Assembly (NCBI RefSeq): GCF_000797445.1
Contig: NZ_JSWF01000028.1
Span: 1 to 64,000 of the forward strand
Origin: Lacinutrix jangbogonensis
GTDB lineage: Bacteria; Bacteroidota; Bacteroidia; Flavobacteriales; Flavobacteriaceae
Reading direction: 5' to 3'
DNA: 64,000 bases
Position numbers and translations under genes: made by a program. Shown piece after piece: positions 9,003-18,766 of the stretch (position 1 is its first letter; each line of letters begins with the position of its first letter). The notes under the pieces were generated by a model, which was given only the letters and a program-made list of their open reading frames with translations, did not search any database and was not told the origin of the DNA.

Positions 9003-9503
9003 ATGGATAAGTTATTAAATGATTTTTCACCTGGATTATTTGTAGTTCAAACTATCTTACTTTTACTATTAATTTTATTAATGGTAAAATTCGCATGGAA
9101 GCCAATTATGAATTCTTTAAATGAAAGAGAAGAAGGAATTCAAGATGCATTAGACTCAGCTGAGAAAGCAAAGTTAGAGATGCAAAATCTTCAAGCAGAT
9201 AACCAAAAGTTATTAAACGATGCACGTGCAGAACGTGAAGCAATGCTTAAAGAGGCACGTGAGATAAAAAACTCAATGATTGAAGGCGCTAAAGAAGAAG
9301 CACAAACGCAGGCAAACAAAATGATTGCTCAAGCGCAAGAAGCTATCGAAAGCGAAAAAAAATCAGCTATGGCAGAATTAAAGAGTCATGTTGCTGGTTT
9401 ATCTGTAGATATTGCAGAAAAAGTAGTACGTCAAGAATTATCTAACAAAGACAAACAATTAGCATTAGTTGAGTCTTTATTAGGTGAAGCAAAACTTAAC
9501 TAA
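9003..9503 (+). CDS. atpF: F1Fo ATP synthase subunit b
   Basis: A 166-residue protein with one N-terminal membrane helix (about 11-30, LFVVQTILLLLLILLMV) and a long charged alpha-helix rich in Ala, Glu and Lys, which makes the peripheral stator stalk. The motif KFAWKPIM after the membrane helix is typical of subunit b. Eight bases separate it from atpH. Confidence 0.95.
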   Translation: MDKLLNDFSPGLFVVQTILLLLLILLMVKFAWKPIMNSLNEREEGIQDALDSAEKAKLEMQNLQADNQKLLNDARAEREAMLKEAREIKNSMIEGAKEEAQTQANKMIAQAQEAIESEKKSAMAELKSHVAGLSVDIAEKVVRQELSNKDKQLALVESLLGEAKLN

Positions 9504-9511
9504 TAAGATAG

Positions 9512-10042
9512 ATGGCAAGAGCAGCAATACGTTATGCAAAAGCAGTGTTAAGTTTAGCGCAAGATCAAAATGCAGCAGCTGCTGTAAATAACGATATGCA
9601 TCTAATAGCAAATACTGTTGCGCAAAGCAAAGACTTAAGCGATGTGCTTAATAGTCCTGTAGTTAGCGATTCAATAAAAAAATCTGCTTTACTGGAAATT
9701 TTTAAAGGCATTAATCCTTTAACAGTAAACACTATTAATACATTAATTACCAATAAAAGAATTGCAATACTTCCTGAAGTAGCTAAGCAATTTTCGGTTT
9801 TATTCGATAAATTAAATGGAACTGAAGTTGCAACAGTAACAACAGCTTTACCATTAACAGACGATTTAAAAGTAAAGGTTTTAGCAAAAGTTAAAGAACT
9901 TACTGGAAAAGAAGTAGCTGTAGAAAATATTATAGATGAAACTATCCTTGGAGGTTTCATATTACGTGTAGGCGATTTACAATACGATGCAAGTATTACA
10001 AATCAACTAAACAAATTAAGAAGAGAATTTACATTAAACTAA
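9512..10042 (+). CDS. atpH: F1Fo ATP synthase subunit delta
   Basis: A 176-residue delta subunit that joins the top of the alpha3beta3 head to the b stalk. The N-terminal helical domain (ARAAIRYAKAVLSLAQ) and the C-terminal motif ILGGFILRVGDLQYDASI are the family signatures. It is co-transcribed between atpF and atpA. Confidence 0.94.
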   Translation: MARAAIRYAKAVLSLAQDQNAAAAVNNDMHLIANTVAQSKDLSDVLNSPVVSDSIKKSALLEIFKGINPLTVNTINTLITNKRIAILPEVAKQFSVLFDKLNGTEVATVTTALPLTDDLKVKVLAKVKELTGKEVAVENIIDETILGGFILRVGDLQYDASITNQLNKLRREFTLN

Positions 10043-10099
10043 AATTAATAAATCAGTAAAGAGTTTAAAACTTAATACTGAAATCTTAATACTATTAAA

Positions 10100-11680
10100 A
10101 TGGCAGAAGTAAAACCAGCTGAAGTATCAGCAATCTTAAAACAACAACTTGCAGGATTTGAAGCTAGCGCTTCATTAGACGAAGTTGGAACAGTATTAAC
10201 TGTAGGTGATGGTATCGTACGTGCTTACGGATTAGCTAACGCTCAGTATGGAGAATTAGTAGAATTCGATGGCGGATTAGAAGGTATTGTCTTGAACCTT
10301 GAAGAAGATAATGTAGGTATTGTATTATTAGGAACTTCAGTAGGCGTTAGAGAAGGTTCTACAGTAAAGCGTACCGAGCGTATCGCATCTATTCAAGTAG
10401 GTGAAGGTATTGTTGGTCGTGTTGTAGACACTTTAGGAAGTCCTATCGATGGAAAAGGACCTATTACAGGAACGACTTACGAGATGCCTTTAGAGCGTAA
10501 AGCGCCAGGTGTTATTTACAGAGAGCCAGTAACAGAGCCATTACAAACAGGAATTAAGGCAATTGATGCTATGATTCCAGTAGGTAGAGGACAACGTGAG
10601 CTAGTAATTGGTGACAGACAAACAGGTAAAACTGCAGTTTGTATTGATGCTATCTTAAATCAAAAAGAATTTTACGATGCAGGCGAGCCTGTATATTGTA
10701 TATACGTTGCTGTAGGTCAAAAGGCCGCAACAGTAGCATTAATTGCTAAAACTTTAGAAGAAAAAGGAGCTTTAGCTTACACAACAATAGTTGCTGCAAA
10801 CGCAAGTGATCCTGCAGCAATGCAAGTTTATGCACCGTTTACAGGAGCATCTATTGGAGAGTATTTTAGAGATACTGGTAGACCAGCATTAATTGTATTT
10901 GATGATTTATCAAAACAAGCCGTTGCTTATCGTGAGGTTTCTTTATTATTAAGACGTCCACCAGGACGTGAGGCATATCCTGGAGATGTATTTTACCTGC
11001 ACTCAAGATTATTAGAGCGTTCTGCAAAAATTATTAATAATGATGCGATCGCTAGTGAAATGAATGATTTACCAGATTCGCTTAAGCCAATCGTAAAAGG
11101 TGGTGGTTCTCTTACAGCTTTACCAATTATAGAAACACAAGCAGGAGATGTTTCGGCATATATTCCAACAAATGTAATTTCAATTACAGATGGACAAATT
11201 TTCTTAGATGGAGATTTATTTAACTCTGGTGTTCGTCCAGCAATTAACGTAGGTATTTCTGTATCTCGTGTTGGTGGTAATGCACAGATTAAAGCCATGA
11301 AAAAAGTGTCTGGAACATTAAAACTAGATCAAGCACAGTATCGTGAATTAGAAGCGTTTGCTAAGTTTGGTTCAGATTTAGATGCTGTTACTTTAAATGT
11401 TATTAATAAAGGTAAACGTAACGTAGAGATTTTAAAGCAAGGTCAAAACGATCCATTTAAAGTAGAAGATCAAGTGGCAATTATTTATGCTGGATCCAAA
11501 AACTTATTAAAAGACGTTCCTGTCAATAAAATTAAAGAATTCGAAAGAGATTATCTTGAATTCTTAAACGCTAAACATAGAGGTGTTTTAGATACTTTAA
11601 AAACAGGAAAATTAACTGATGAGGTTACAGATACATTAATGAATGTATGTAAAGACCTTTCAGCTAAATATAGAGCATAA
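10100..11680 (+). CDS. atpA: F1Fo ATP synthase subunit alpha
   Basis: A 526-residue non-catalytic nucleotide-binding subunit of F1. The P-loop is GDRQTGKT at 171-178 and the alpha/beta signature [10 protein letters not shown] is at about 380. The sequence is complete and of normal length. The 105-base gap to atpG contains a perfect nine-pair hairpin at 11752-11770. Confidence 0.97.
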   Translation: MAEVKPAEVSAILKQQLAGFEASASLDEVGTVLTVGDGIVRAYGLANAQYGELVEFDGGLEGIVLNLEEDNVGIVLLGTSVGVREGSTVKRTERIASIQVGEGIVGRVVDTLGSPIDGKGPITGTTYEMPLERKAPGVIYREPVTEPLQTGIKAIDAMIPVGRGQRELVIGDRQTGKTAVCIDAILNQKEFYDAGEPVYCIYVAVGQKAATVALIAKTLEEKGALAYTTIVAANASDPAAMQVYAPFTGASIGEYFRDTGRPALIVFDDLSKQAVAYREVSLLLRRPPGREAYPGDVFYLHSRLLERSAKIINNDAIASEMNDLPDSLKPIVKGGGSLTALPIIETQAGDVSAYIPTNVISITDGQIFLDGDLFNSGVRPAINVGISVSRVGGNAQIKAMKKVSGTLKLDQAQYRELEAFAKFGSDLDAVTLNVINKGKRNVEILKQGQNDPFKVEDQVAIIYAGSKNLLKDVPVNKIKEFERDYLEFLNAKHRGVLDTLKTGKLTDEVTDTLMNVCKDLSAKYRA

Positions 11681-11751
11681 TCTTATCCCAACTTTCTCAA
11701 AAAGAAGGCGTTTTAAGATGGATTTATGACATCAAGTTCAACTAATTAAAG

Positions 11752-11770
11752 TCCTTTCCTTAGGAAAGGA
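11752..11770. repeat. Short palindromic hairpin between atpA and atpG
   Basis: TCCTTTCCT and AGGAAAGGA form a nine-pair perfect inverted repeat with a one-base centre. There is no T-run, so it is not a clear terminator. It may set mRNA stability or be a copy of a dispersed intergenic repeat; a related CCTTTC/GAAAGG palindrome occurs near 57114-57130. Confidence 0.6.
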
Positions 11771-11785
11771 TTTAGGATAGGAAAA

Positions 11786-12646
11786 ATGGCAAACTTAAAA
11801 GAAATACGTAATAGAATAGCTTCAGTATCTTCAACGATGCAGATTACTAGTGCCATGAAAATGGTATCCGCTGCAAAGTTAAAGAAAGCACAAGATGCTA
11901 TTACAGCAATGCGACCTTATGCAGATAAGTTAACAGAGCTTTTACAGAGTTTAAGCGCAACACTTGATGCCGATTCTGGTAGTCAATATTCTGAAGAGAG
12001 AGACGTTAAGAATGTACTTATTGTTTCAATTTCTTCAAATAGAGGTTTAGCAGGTGCTTTTAACTCTAACATTATCAAGCAAACAAAAAATTTAATTGAT
12101 AATGTACATGCAGGAAAAAAGGTTTCTGTAATTGCAATAGGAAAGAAAAGTAACGATGCTTTTTCTAAATTAGGCCTTGTTATCGATAATAAAAGTGATG
12201 TTTTCGACGACTTAACTTTCGATAACGTTGCAAAAATAGCAGAAATGCTAATGGAGAAATTTGTTACTGGTGAGTTCGATAAAATTGAAATCGTTTACAA
12301 CAAGTTTAAAAATGCTGCAACTCAAATTATAATGACAGAGCAGTTTTTACCAATTGTACCTATTGAAGGAGCTGTTGTTGTAAAAGCAGATTATATTTTT
12401 GAGCCTTCTAAATTAGAAATTGTAGAACAGTTAATACCTAAGTCGTTAAAAACACAATTATACAAAGGTATTAGAGATAGTTTTGCAAGTGAGCATGGCG
12501 CACGTATGACAGCAATGCATAAAGCGACAGATAATGCAACCGAACTTAGAGATCAGTTAAAATTAACATATAATAAAGCACGTCAAGCTTCTATTACTAA
12601 CGAAATTTTAGAAATTGTTGGTGGTGCAGAAGCACTTAATAATTAG
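11786..12646 (+). CDS. atpG: F1Fo ATP synthase subunit gamma
   Basis: A 286-residue central-stalk subunit. The N-terminal helix with IASVSSTMQITSAMKMVSA and the C-terminal ARQASITNEILEIVGGAEAL are the two long helices of the coiled-coil rotor. Last gene of this operon; a strong terminator follows. The genes for beta (atpD) and epsilon (atpC) are not next to it and do not occur elsewhere in the window, as is usual for Flavobacteriia, where they are encoded at another locus. Confidence 0.95.
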   Translation: MANLKEIRNRIASVSSTMQITSAMKMVSAAKLKKAQDAITAMRPYADKLTELLQSLSATLDADSGSQYSEERDVKNVLIVSISSNRGLAGAFNSNIIKQTKNLIDNVHAGKKVSVIAIGKKSNDAFSKLGLVIDNKSDVFDDLTFDNVAKIAEMLMEKFVTGEFDKIEIVYNKFKNAATQIIMTEQFLPIVPIEGAVVVKADYIFEPSKLEIVEQLIPKSLKTQLYKGIRDSFASEHGARMTAMHKATDNATELRDQLKLTYNKARQASITNEILEIVGGAEALNN

Positions 12647-12702
12647 ACGAAGCATATAATAACTAACGTTTGTTTCTGTACTTGTGCAGAATCTAAAAGA
12701 CT

Positions 12703-12735
12703 AAAGCCTTATTCTAATTAGAATAAGGCTTTTTT
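12703..12735 (+). terminator. Intrinsic terminator of the atp operon
   Basis: A near-perfect 30-base palindrome (AAAGCCTTATTCTA and its complement) runs straight into a T tract. It is 57 bases after the atpG stop codon. Confidence 0.9.
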
Positions 12736-12874
12736 ATGTTTTAATTATAATTGTACTTCAAAAATTAAAGCCTGTAATCCCTAGTTTTAAAGATTTAAAT
12801 CTCAAGAATACAAATTTTATGAATTAAACGGAATGAAAATTGTTTATTATATTTAGAATCAAATAACGAGAACT

Positions 12875-13408
12875 ATGAAACTATATAAAACTTTAGCTTT
12901 TTTGTTGGTATTTGTTGTAATGCTAGCCAGTTTTACACATTGTAAAAGCTCAAATGAAGTTAGTAATTCAAAAAACAACAACCAAATTTTAAAATTAGAA
13001 GATAAAACATCTTTTATTTTAGGCAATGCCTATTTTCAAAGTTGGGTTGCAGGAGTACGAGGAGGAGGTTCTGGGATACATCTATATATTTCAGTATTAA
13101 GTAATAAAAATAGTGTCGCTTTTGATAGTGTATATTTTAGAGATATGAAGTCTAAGATGCAACTAGATAAAAAGAGTTATATAGCAAGTTTTAAAACTGC
13201 AGCAAACCAACAAGACAGTATTGTTTTTAGCAATAATATAAAAGCTGAAGATGTAAATCAGTTACTTAAGAGTAATTTTCCTTTCAATTTAAAAGATAAC
13301 GAATGTGTTATAAGTTATATTGAGAATGGTACTGCTAAGTATTTGTTATTAGAAAATTTAACGGAGAAAAGGAGAATAGAATATCCAAGCGCTCGACCAA
13401 AGCATTAA
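12875..13408 (+). CDS. Putative lipoprotein, tandem paralogue 1
   Basis: I do not recognise the family. A 177-residue protein with a signal peptide ending in a loose lipobox (SFTHC, Cys23) followed by KSS. The mature part looks beta-rich, with a VYFRDM motif at about residue 88 and NECVISYIENGT near 148-159. The next gene encodes a clear paralogue with the same signal peptide layout, the same CKSS after cleavage, VYFRN and NQCVVSYINGT. The DNA before both start codons is also alike, so a whole transcription unit was duplicated. Export to the periplasm or outer membrane is likely; function unknown. Confidence 0.65.
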   Translation: MKLYKTLAFLLVFVVMLASFTHCKSSNEVSNSKNNNQILKLEDKTSFILGNAYFQSWVAGVRGGGSGIHLYISVLSNKNSVAFDSVYFRDMKSKMQLDKKSYIASFKTAANQQDSIVFSNNIKAEDVNQLLKSNFPFNLKDNECVISYIENGTAKYLLLENLTEKRRIEYPSARPKH

Positions 13409-13591
13409 TATTATTTGCAGTTCAATTTTCTTAATTATAAAAAAAAACCCCTATTAAGATAAACTAATTTCTTGCGTTAAAGACGGTAATTTACTAGATA
13501 GTGCGCTAATTTTTTCAACAGAAACTTAGAAATTTACGATAAAACGTAATGAAAACTGTTTCACTATATTTATAATCAAATTAGGATTATT

Positions 13592-14086
13592 ATGAAACTA
13601 TTTAAAACACTATTATTTTTAACACTTTCTTTAGTAATGCTAATCAGTTTTTTTCAATGTAAGAGTTCAGTACAAAAGAAACCTAAAAGTGTAACAGAAA
13701 ATTTAGACATAAAATTAGAACCCAAAGGAGATATAACAGCGGGAAAAGTTTACTATCAACAACAAGTTGTAGAACAGAAATCTGTTATAAGTATTTTCTT
13801 TCCAGAATTAGCAAATAAGTATAATTATGTAATAGACAAAGTCTATTTTAGAAATAGAGTTGGCAAGATTATAAATGGTAAAGCCTCTAGTTTTGCATTA
13901 CTTATGGAACAGGAAAACGATATTAATATGAGTAATGAACCCAATGCAGAATATGGAAATACAATACCAAATGCAATAGAAAAAATTTCATTTAAATTAG
14001 AAGATAATCAATGTGTAGTAAGCTATATTAATGGTACAGAAATCAAATTTTATCAAATAGATAACGTTGTAGAAAAACCAAATTAA
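13592..14086 (+). CDS. Putative lipoprotein, tandem paralogue 2
   Basis: A 164-residue relative of the preceding gene. The signal peptide MKLFKTLLFLTLSLVMLISF is followed by Cys23 and KSS; the mature protein repeats the VYFRN and CVVSYINGT blocks. The glutamine at -1 of the Cys is unusual for a lipobox but Bacteroidota lipoboxes are relaxed. It has its own 183-base upstream region, which resembles the region before paralogue 1 (TATATTT plus AATCAAAT about 30 bases before the ATG), so it may be expressed separately. Function unknown. Nothing recognisable lies in the 170 bases that follow. Confidence 0.65.
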   Translation: MKLFKTLLFLTLSLVMLISFFQCKSSVQKKPKSVTENLDIKLEPKGDITAGKVYYQQQVVEQKSVISIFFPELANKYNYVIDKVYFRNRVGKIINGKASSFALLMEQENDINMSNEPNAEYGNTIPNAIEKISFKLEDNQCVVSYINGTEIKFYQIDNVVEKPN

Positions 14087-14256
14087 TAGCTGTCAACTTG
14101 GCTGTCAAAGCAGACTAATTACTTTTTTTTTAATTTCTAAAAACGAACCTATAGCAGTTTCTTTGTAACCAGAGAATCAATAGGTAAAAAGCAAATAAAA
14201 ATATTTTTATAGTTCTAATAGAATCAATATATTTAACCTAATTATTTTACACCAAT

Positions 14257-15717
14257 TTGAGCGGATTTAAATCTCTTTTTAAACAAACATTTATTTATGG
14301 TTTAGCAACTGTGCTACCGCGTATGTTGAGTTTTATTTTAGTGCCACTCTATACAGATCCAAACGTGTTATCGACAGCAGAATATGGACGCGTATCTTTT
14401 ATATTCGCTTATTTTGTTCTTTTTAATGTAGTTCTAGCTTACGGAATGGAAACGGCTTTTTTTAGATTTTTTAATACAAACGAGAATAAAGAAAAAGTAA
14501 CAAGTACATCTGCAATTTCATTATTAGTAAGCTCATTTGCTTTATTAGGAGTTGCTTTTCTCTTTAGAAATCAAATTTCATCACTAATAAATATAGAACT
14601 TAAGTACCTCAATTTAATATTTATTATTCTTCTATTGGATGCTTTGGTAATTATTCCATTTGCATGGTTACGCGCAACAGCAAGACCAATGCGTTATGCT
14701 ATTATTAAAATACTAAATGTTACTATTAATTTGGGACTCAATGTTTTTCTCTTATTGTATTTAAAAGGATTAGCTGAAGGTCATTCAATGTTTAATAGTA
14801 TTTATTTAAATGATTTTGAAATTAGTTACGTCTTCATTTCCAACTTAATTGCAAGTGGAATTACATTACTATTATTGCTTCCATTTTATTCTAAAATCAA
14901 ACTCAAATTTGATACTGTTTTGTGGAAAAAAATGATGCGTTACGCCATGCCAGTTTTAATTGCAGGTATTGCCTATTCTGTTAATGAAACTTTTGATCGT
15001 ATTCTGTTAGAAAAATTATTACCGGCTAATATTGCAGACGAGCAAGTTGGCATGTATTCGGCATGTTATAAGCTAGCTTTGTTTATGACCTTGTTTGCAA
15101 CCGCTTTCCGTTTAGGCATTGAACCTTACTTTTTTAGTCACTCTAAAACAGAAAACCCTCAAAAAAATTATGCAAGAATCTTAGAATACTTTGTGGCTTT
15201 TGGTTCTGTTATTCTATTAACTGTTGTTGTATTTGCAGATGTTCTAAAACCTTATATTATAAGAAGTGAAGCCTATTATGAAGCTATGTGGATTGTTCCT
15301 TTTATTCTTCTAGCTAACTTTTGTTTGGGAATTTACCATAACCTTTCGGTATGGTATAAAATTACAGATCGCACTAAGTTTGGCGCATACATTTCAATAT
15401 TTGGAGCTATAATAACATTGGTTTTAAATTATGTTTTAATTCCTGAAATTGGTTTTAAAGGCTCAGCTATTGCTACACTTTCAGCATATGCAATAATGAT
15501 GTTGTTATCTTTTTACTTCGGAAGAAAATACTACCCTATTCCATATAACCTGAAGAAGATAGGACTTTACTTTGGTCTTTCAACACTGCTTTCTATGTTG
15601 TATTTCTATCAATTTAGAGGCAATTATGTTGTTGGAATTGGAGCATTAATTGTATTTTTAGGCATCGTTTTTCAGCTTGAAAAAAAGGAGCTAAAACAAA
15701 TATTAAAAAGTAGCTAA
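14257..15717 (+). CDS. Polysaccharide flippase (MATE/Wzx-like membrane protein)
   Basis: A 486-residue protein with about 14 membrane helices, of the oligosaccharide flippase/polysaccharide biosynthesis family (MOP superfamily). The start is TTG, which places [17 protein letters not shown], the usual first helix, at the N-terminus. Such proteins move lipid-linked sugars across the inner membrane. The nearby sugar-1-phosphate nucleotidyltransferase gene fits a role in surface glycan or lipopolysaccharide assembly, although no glycosyltransferase is next to it. A lipid II flippase role cannot be ruled out. Confidence 0.85.
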   Translation: MSGFKSLFKQTFIYGLATVLPRMLSFILVPLYTDPNVLSTAEYGRVSFIFAYFVLFNVVLAYGMETAFFRFFNTNENKEKVTSTSAISLLVSSFALLGVAFLFRNQISSLINIELKYLNLIFIILLLDALVIIPFAWLRATARPMRYAIIKILNVTINLGLNVFLLLYLKGLAEGHSMFNSIYLNDFEISYVFISNLIASGITLLLLLPFYSKIKLKFDTVLWKKMMRYAMPVLIAGIAYSVNETFDRILLEKLLPANIADEQVGMYSACYKLALFMTLFATAFRLGIEPYFFSHSKTENPQKNYARILEYFVAFGSVILLTVVVFADVLKPYIIRSEAYYEAMWIVPFILLANFCLGIYHNLSVWYKITDRTKFGAYISIFGAIITLVLNYVLIPEIGFKGSAIATLSAYAIMMLLSFYFGRKYYPIPYNLKKIGLYFGLSTLLSMLYFYQFRGNYVVGIGALIVFLGIVFQLEKKELKQILKSS

Positions 15718-15727
15718 TCTGTTATTT

Positions 15728-15752
15728 AGAGCTTAGTGAAGAATCTCATAAA
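15728..15752. repeat. Dispersed intergenic repeat, partial copy
   Basis: GAGCTTAGTGAAGAATCTCA plus a few bases resembles the segment at 37239-37272 (about 21 of 24 positions agree). It lies directly before the dut start codon, so it forms part of the dut leader. Confidence 0.45.
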
Positions 15753-16187
15753 ATGAATATAAAAATAATAAATAAGTCCGCTCACGCTTTACCACATTAC
15801 GAAACCATTGCTTCTGCTGGAATGGATTTAAGAGCTAATATTAAAGAAAGTATTATACTGGAACCAATGGAACGCGCAATAGTGCCAACAGGACTGTTTT
15901 TAGAGCTTCCAATTGGTATAGAAGCACAAGTAAGACCAAGAAGTGGTTTAGCGGCTAAAAAAGGCGTTACAGTGCTTAATGCTCCAGGAACTGTAGATGC
16001 GGATTATAGAGGTGAAGTTGGCGTTATATTAGTCAATTTATCTTCGGAAGCATTCCGCATCGAAAACGGAGAGCGTATTGCACAATTAGTCATTGCTAAA
16101 CATGAAAGAGCAGAATGGCAAGAGGTTAAAATACTGTCTGAAACCGAAAGAGGAGACGGTGGTTTTGGTAGTACTGGAGTTTCTTAG
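15753..16187 (+). CDS. dut: dUTP diphosphatase
   Basis: A 144-residue trimeric dUTPase that hydrolyses dUTP to dUMP and pyrophosphate, keeping uracil out of DNA and supplying dUMP for dTMP synthesis. All five motifs are present: [39 protein letters not shown] and [10 protein letters not shown]. It lies 35 bases after the flippase gene and 83 bases before the nucleotidyltransferase gene, an arrangement often kept in Flavobacteriaceae. Confidence 0.95.
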   Translation: MNIKIINKSAHALPHYETIASAGMDLRANIKESIILEPMERAIVPTGLFLELPIGIEAQVRPRSGLAAKKGVTVLNAPGTVDADYRGEVGVILVNLSSEAFRIENGERIAQLVIAKHERAEWQEVKILSETERGDGGFGSTGVS

Positions 16188-16233
16188 GAAACCCATACAA
16201 GTATTAGTATTAATACAGTTATTAATTAATAAA

Positions 16234-16253
16234 ATTTCCACCTTCGTGGAAAT
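16234..16253. repeat. Perfect hairpin with CTTC loop
   Basis: ATTTCCAC, a CTTC loop and GTGGAAAT form an eight-pair stem 18 bases before the nucleotidyltransferase ATG. It could occlude or stabilise the leader of that gene, or be a small dispersed palindrome. Confidence 0.5.
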
Positions 16254-16270
16254 GAAAATAAAGAGTTTAT

Positions 16271-17290
16271 ATGAAAATAATAGTACCAATGGCAGGACGA
16301 GGTTCTCGTTTACGTCCACATAGTTTAACAGTACCAAAACCATTAATTCCTGTTGCAGGACAACCAATAGTACATCGTTTAGTAAAAGATATTGTAAAAG
16401 TATTAGACCAACCAATAGAAGAAATTGCCTTTGTTTTAGGTGATCCAGCTTGGTTTGGAGATGACGTTGTCGCTAGTTTAAAAGCATTGGCTGAAAGCTT
16501 AGGTGCTAAAGCATCTATTTATAGACAAGACCAACCGTTAGGAACAGGTCATGCTATTATGTGTGCTAAAGAGTCTCTTTCTGGCCCTGCAGTTATCGCT
16601 TATGCCGATACACTTATACGTGCTAATTTTGATTTAGATCCAGAAGCAGATGCTGTTATTTGGGTAAAACAAGTCGATAAACCAGAAGCTTATGGTGTTG
16701 TTAAATTAAACGATAATAAAGAAATTGTTGAGCTCGTAGAAAAGCCAGAGCAGTTTGTTAGCGATTTAGCAGTCATTGGTATTTATTACTTTAAAGAGGT
16801 TTCTGCTTTAAAAGCTGAACTTCAAAAAGTACTTGATAATAACATTATTAATGGTGGAGAATACCAAATTAACGATGGTATTAAAGGCATGATGGCAAAC
16901 GGAAAAGTATTTAAAACTGGAGAAGTTAGCGAATGGATGGATTGCGGAAACAAAGCAGTAACTCTAGAAACCAACCAACGTATGTTGGGCTTTTTAAAAG
17001 CAGATGACGAAGAGCAATTAATTTCTGATTCCGTAAAAAATGAAAATTCAAACATTATCGAACCTTGTTATATTGGTAAGAATGTTATTTTGAAAAATGC
17101 TACAATAGGTCCAAATGTTTCTATTGGAAATAATTGTATAATTGAGAACAGTACAGTTAAAAACAGCCTAATTCAAAATGAAACCATAATAAAAAATGCT
17201 AATTTAGACGAAGCTATGATTGGAAACCACGTTAAGTACGATGGTAAATTCACCAAAATTAGTATTGGTGATTATTCTATATTGGAATAA
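16271..17290 (+). CDS. Sugar-1-phosphate nucleotidyltransferase
   Basis: A 339-residue enzyme with the nucleotidyltransferase signature GRGSRLRPHS near the N-terminus and KPLIPVAGQPI just after it. The catalytic fold covers about 1-240. The C-terminal part (about 260-335) is a left-handed beta-helix made of hexapeptides such as IGKNVILKNATIGPNVSIG. It belongs with the glucose-1-phosphate thymidylyltransferase/UTP-glucose uridylyltransferase group; which sugar and nucleotide it uses cannot be decided here. It is followed by the TPR-DUF4292-EnvC genes, a neighbourhood that points to envelope synthesis. Confidence 0.88.
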   Translation: MKIIVPMAGRGSRLRPHSLTVPKPLIPVAGQPIVHRLVKDIVKVLDQPIEEIAFVLGDPAWFGDDVVASLKALAESLGAKASIYRQDQPLGTGHAIMCAKESLSGPAVIAYADTLIRANFDLDPEADAVIWVKQVDKPEAYGVVKLNDNKEIVELVEKPEQFVSDLAVIGIYYFKEVSALKAELQKVLDNNIINGGEYQINDGIKGMMANGKVFKTGEVSEWMDCGNKAVTLETNQRMLGFLKADDEEQLISDSVKNENSNIIEPCYIGKNVILKNATIGPNVSIGNNCIIENSTVKNSLIQNETIIKNANLDEAMIGNHVKYDGKFTKISIGDYSILE

Positions 17291-17401
17291 AATTTCTGCC
17301 ACTTGCGCTGAGCTTGTTGCAGTAATCTCATTAATCTATCTAATTTTTTTTTGGAATAACTTTTGAGCTGTCATCAAGAATGATGCGAAGAATCTAAATA
17401 A

Positions 17402-18766
17402 ATGAACAAATTAAGCTACATATTACTTTTTATCTTCGGAATACTCCTATTTCCGCAAGCCGGTTCTGCGCAAGTAGATTTTAATGCAACATCAGATGAC
17501 GATTTAGGGAATTTTGAAGATGAATTTCAAGAATTATTCTATGAAGCGCTTCAGCAAAAAGCGATTGAAAATTACGACAAGGCTATTGTTGCGTTGCAAA
17601 AATGCTTAGCACTCGACGATTCTGAATCTATTCTGTACTTCGAATTAGGTAAAAACTACAATAAGCTAAAAAACTTTGGTGCTGCCGAAGATGCTCTTAA
17701 AAAGGCAGTGAGCAAAGAACCAGATAATGAATGGTATTTAGACGCCCTTTACGAAAGCTATGCGCAACAAAAAGAGTATGATAAAGCCATTAAAACAATC
17801 AAGCAATTGGTGAAATACCATCCGGATTATAAGGAAGACTTAGCGGCGTTATATGTGAGAACAAAAAAATATAAAGATGCCCTAAAAGTACTGGACCAAT
17901 TGGATGAAGAGTTGGGCGCCTCAGATCAAAGAGACCGCTTAAGAAACCATATATATAATGTTACAGGACAAAAAAAGAAGCAAATAAAAAAACTTGAAGA
18001 ACGTGTTGACGACAATCCAGATACCGAAAAAAACTATTTGGCTTTAATTTTTAGGTATAGCGAAAATAACGACACGAAAAAAGCTTTTGAAACTGCAAAA
18101 AAACTGTTAGAGATTAATCCAGAATCGCAGTTAGTACACTTAGCATTGTACAAGTTTTATTTAGACGATAACGATGCTAAAATGGCTATAGAATCTATGA
18201 AAGTAGTTTTAAGTAGTAGGCAAATTAAGCCTGAAGCTAAACTTAAAGTTCTAGCAGATTTTGTTAAGTTTGTAGGCAAGAATCCGCAATACGAAACAGA
18301 CTTAGTAGAAATTACAACTTTAGTGAGCGAAAAGGCCACAGATGCAAAGACCTTTATTGAAATCGCAGAATATTATTTAGCAAAAGATGATAAAATTAAA
18401 GCGATAGAATACTATACAAAAGCCCAAGCTATAGAACCGGAAAACTTCAGAATTTTAAGAAATATTATCTTATTACATATCGATTTAAGGGAGTTTGATA
18501 TAGCAGAACAAAAAAGTACCGAAGGGTTAGAGAAATATCCAGCGCAACCAGTGCTTTATCTTATTAATGGTGTTGCATTAAATCAGTTAACGAAGTATAA
18601 TGATGCTGTTGAAACTCTTGAAACTGGTTTAGATTATATTATAGAAGATAATAAAATGGAATCCGATTTTTACAAGCAATTAAGTAAAGCATATACTGGT
18701 TTAAACAATTTAGCGAAAGCAAAAACGTTTAGTGATAAAGCTAAAAATTTAGAAATCTCAAATTAA
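17402..18766 (+). CDS. Exported tetratricopeptide-repeat protein
   Basis: A 454-residue protein with a cleavable signal peptide (ending GSAQ at about residue 24) and about nine to ten TPR units, for example AIVALQKCLALDDSESILYFELG and AIEYYTKAQAIEPENFRIL in part. It has no Cys at the cleavage site, so it is probably soluble in the periplasm. Its stop codon touches the ATG of the DUF4292 gene, which itself overlaps the EnvC-like gene, so the three are one unit. It probably acts as a scaffold for envelope proteins; the partners are unknown. Confidence 0.8.
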   Translation: MNKLSYILLFIFGILLFPQAGSAQVDFNATSDDDLGNFEDEFQELFYEALQQKAIENYDKAIVALQKCLALDDSESILYFELGKNYNKLKNFGAAEDALKKAVSKEPDNEWYLDALYESYAQQKEYDKAIKTIKQLVKYHPDYKEDLAALYVRTKKYKDALKVLDQLDEELGASDQRDRLRNHIYNVTGQKKKQIKKLEERVDDNPDTEKNYLALIFRYSENNDTKKAFETAKKLLEINPESQLVHLALYKFYLDDNDAKMAIESMKVVLSSRQIKPEAKLKVLADFVKFVGKNPQYETDLVEITTLVSEKATDAKTFIEIAEYYLAKDDKIKAIEYYTKAQAIEPENFRILRNIILLHIDLREFDIAEQKSTEGLEKYPAQPVLYLINGVALNQLTKYNDAVETLETGLDYIIEDNKMESDFYKQLSKAYTGLNNLAKAKTFSDKAKNLEISN

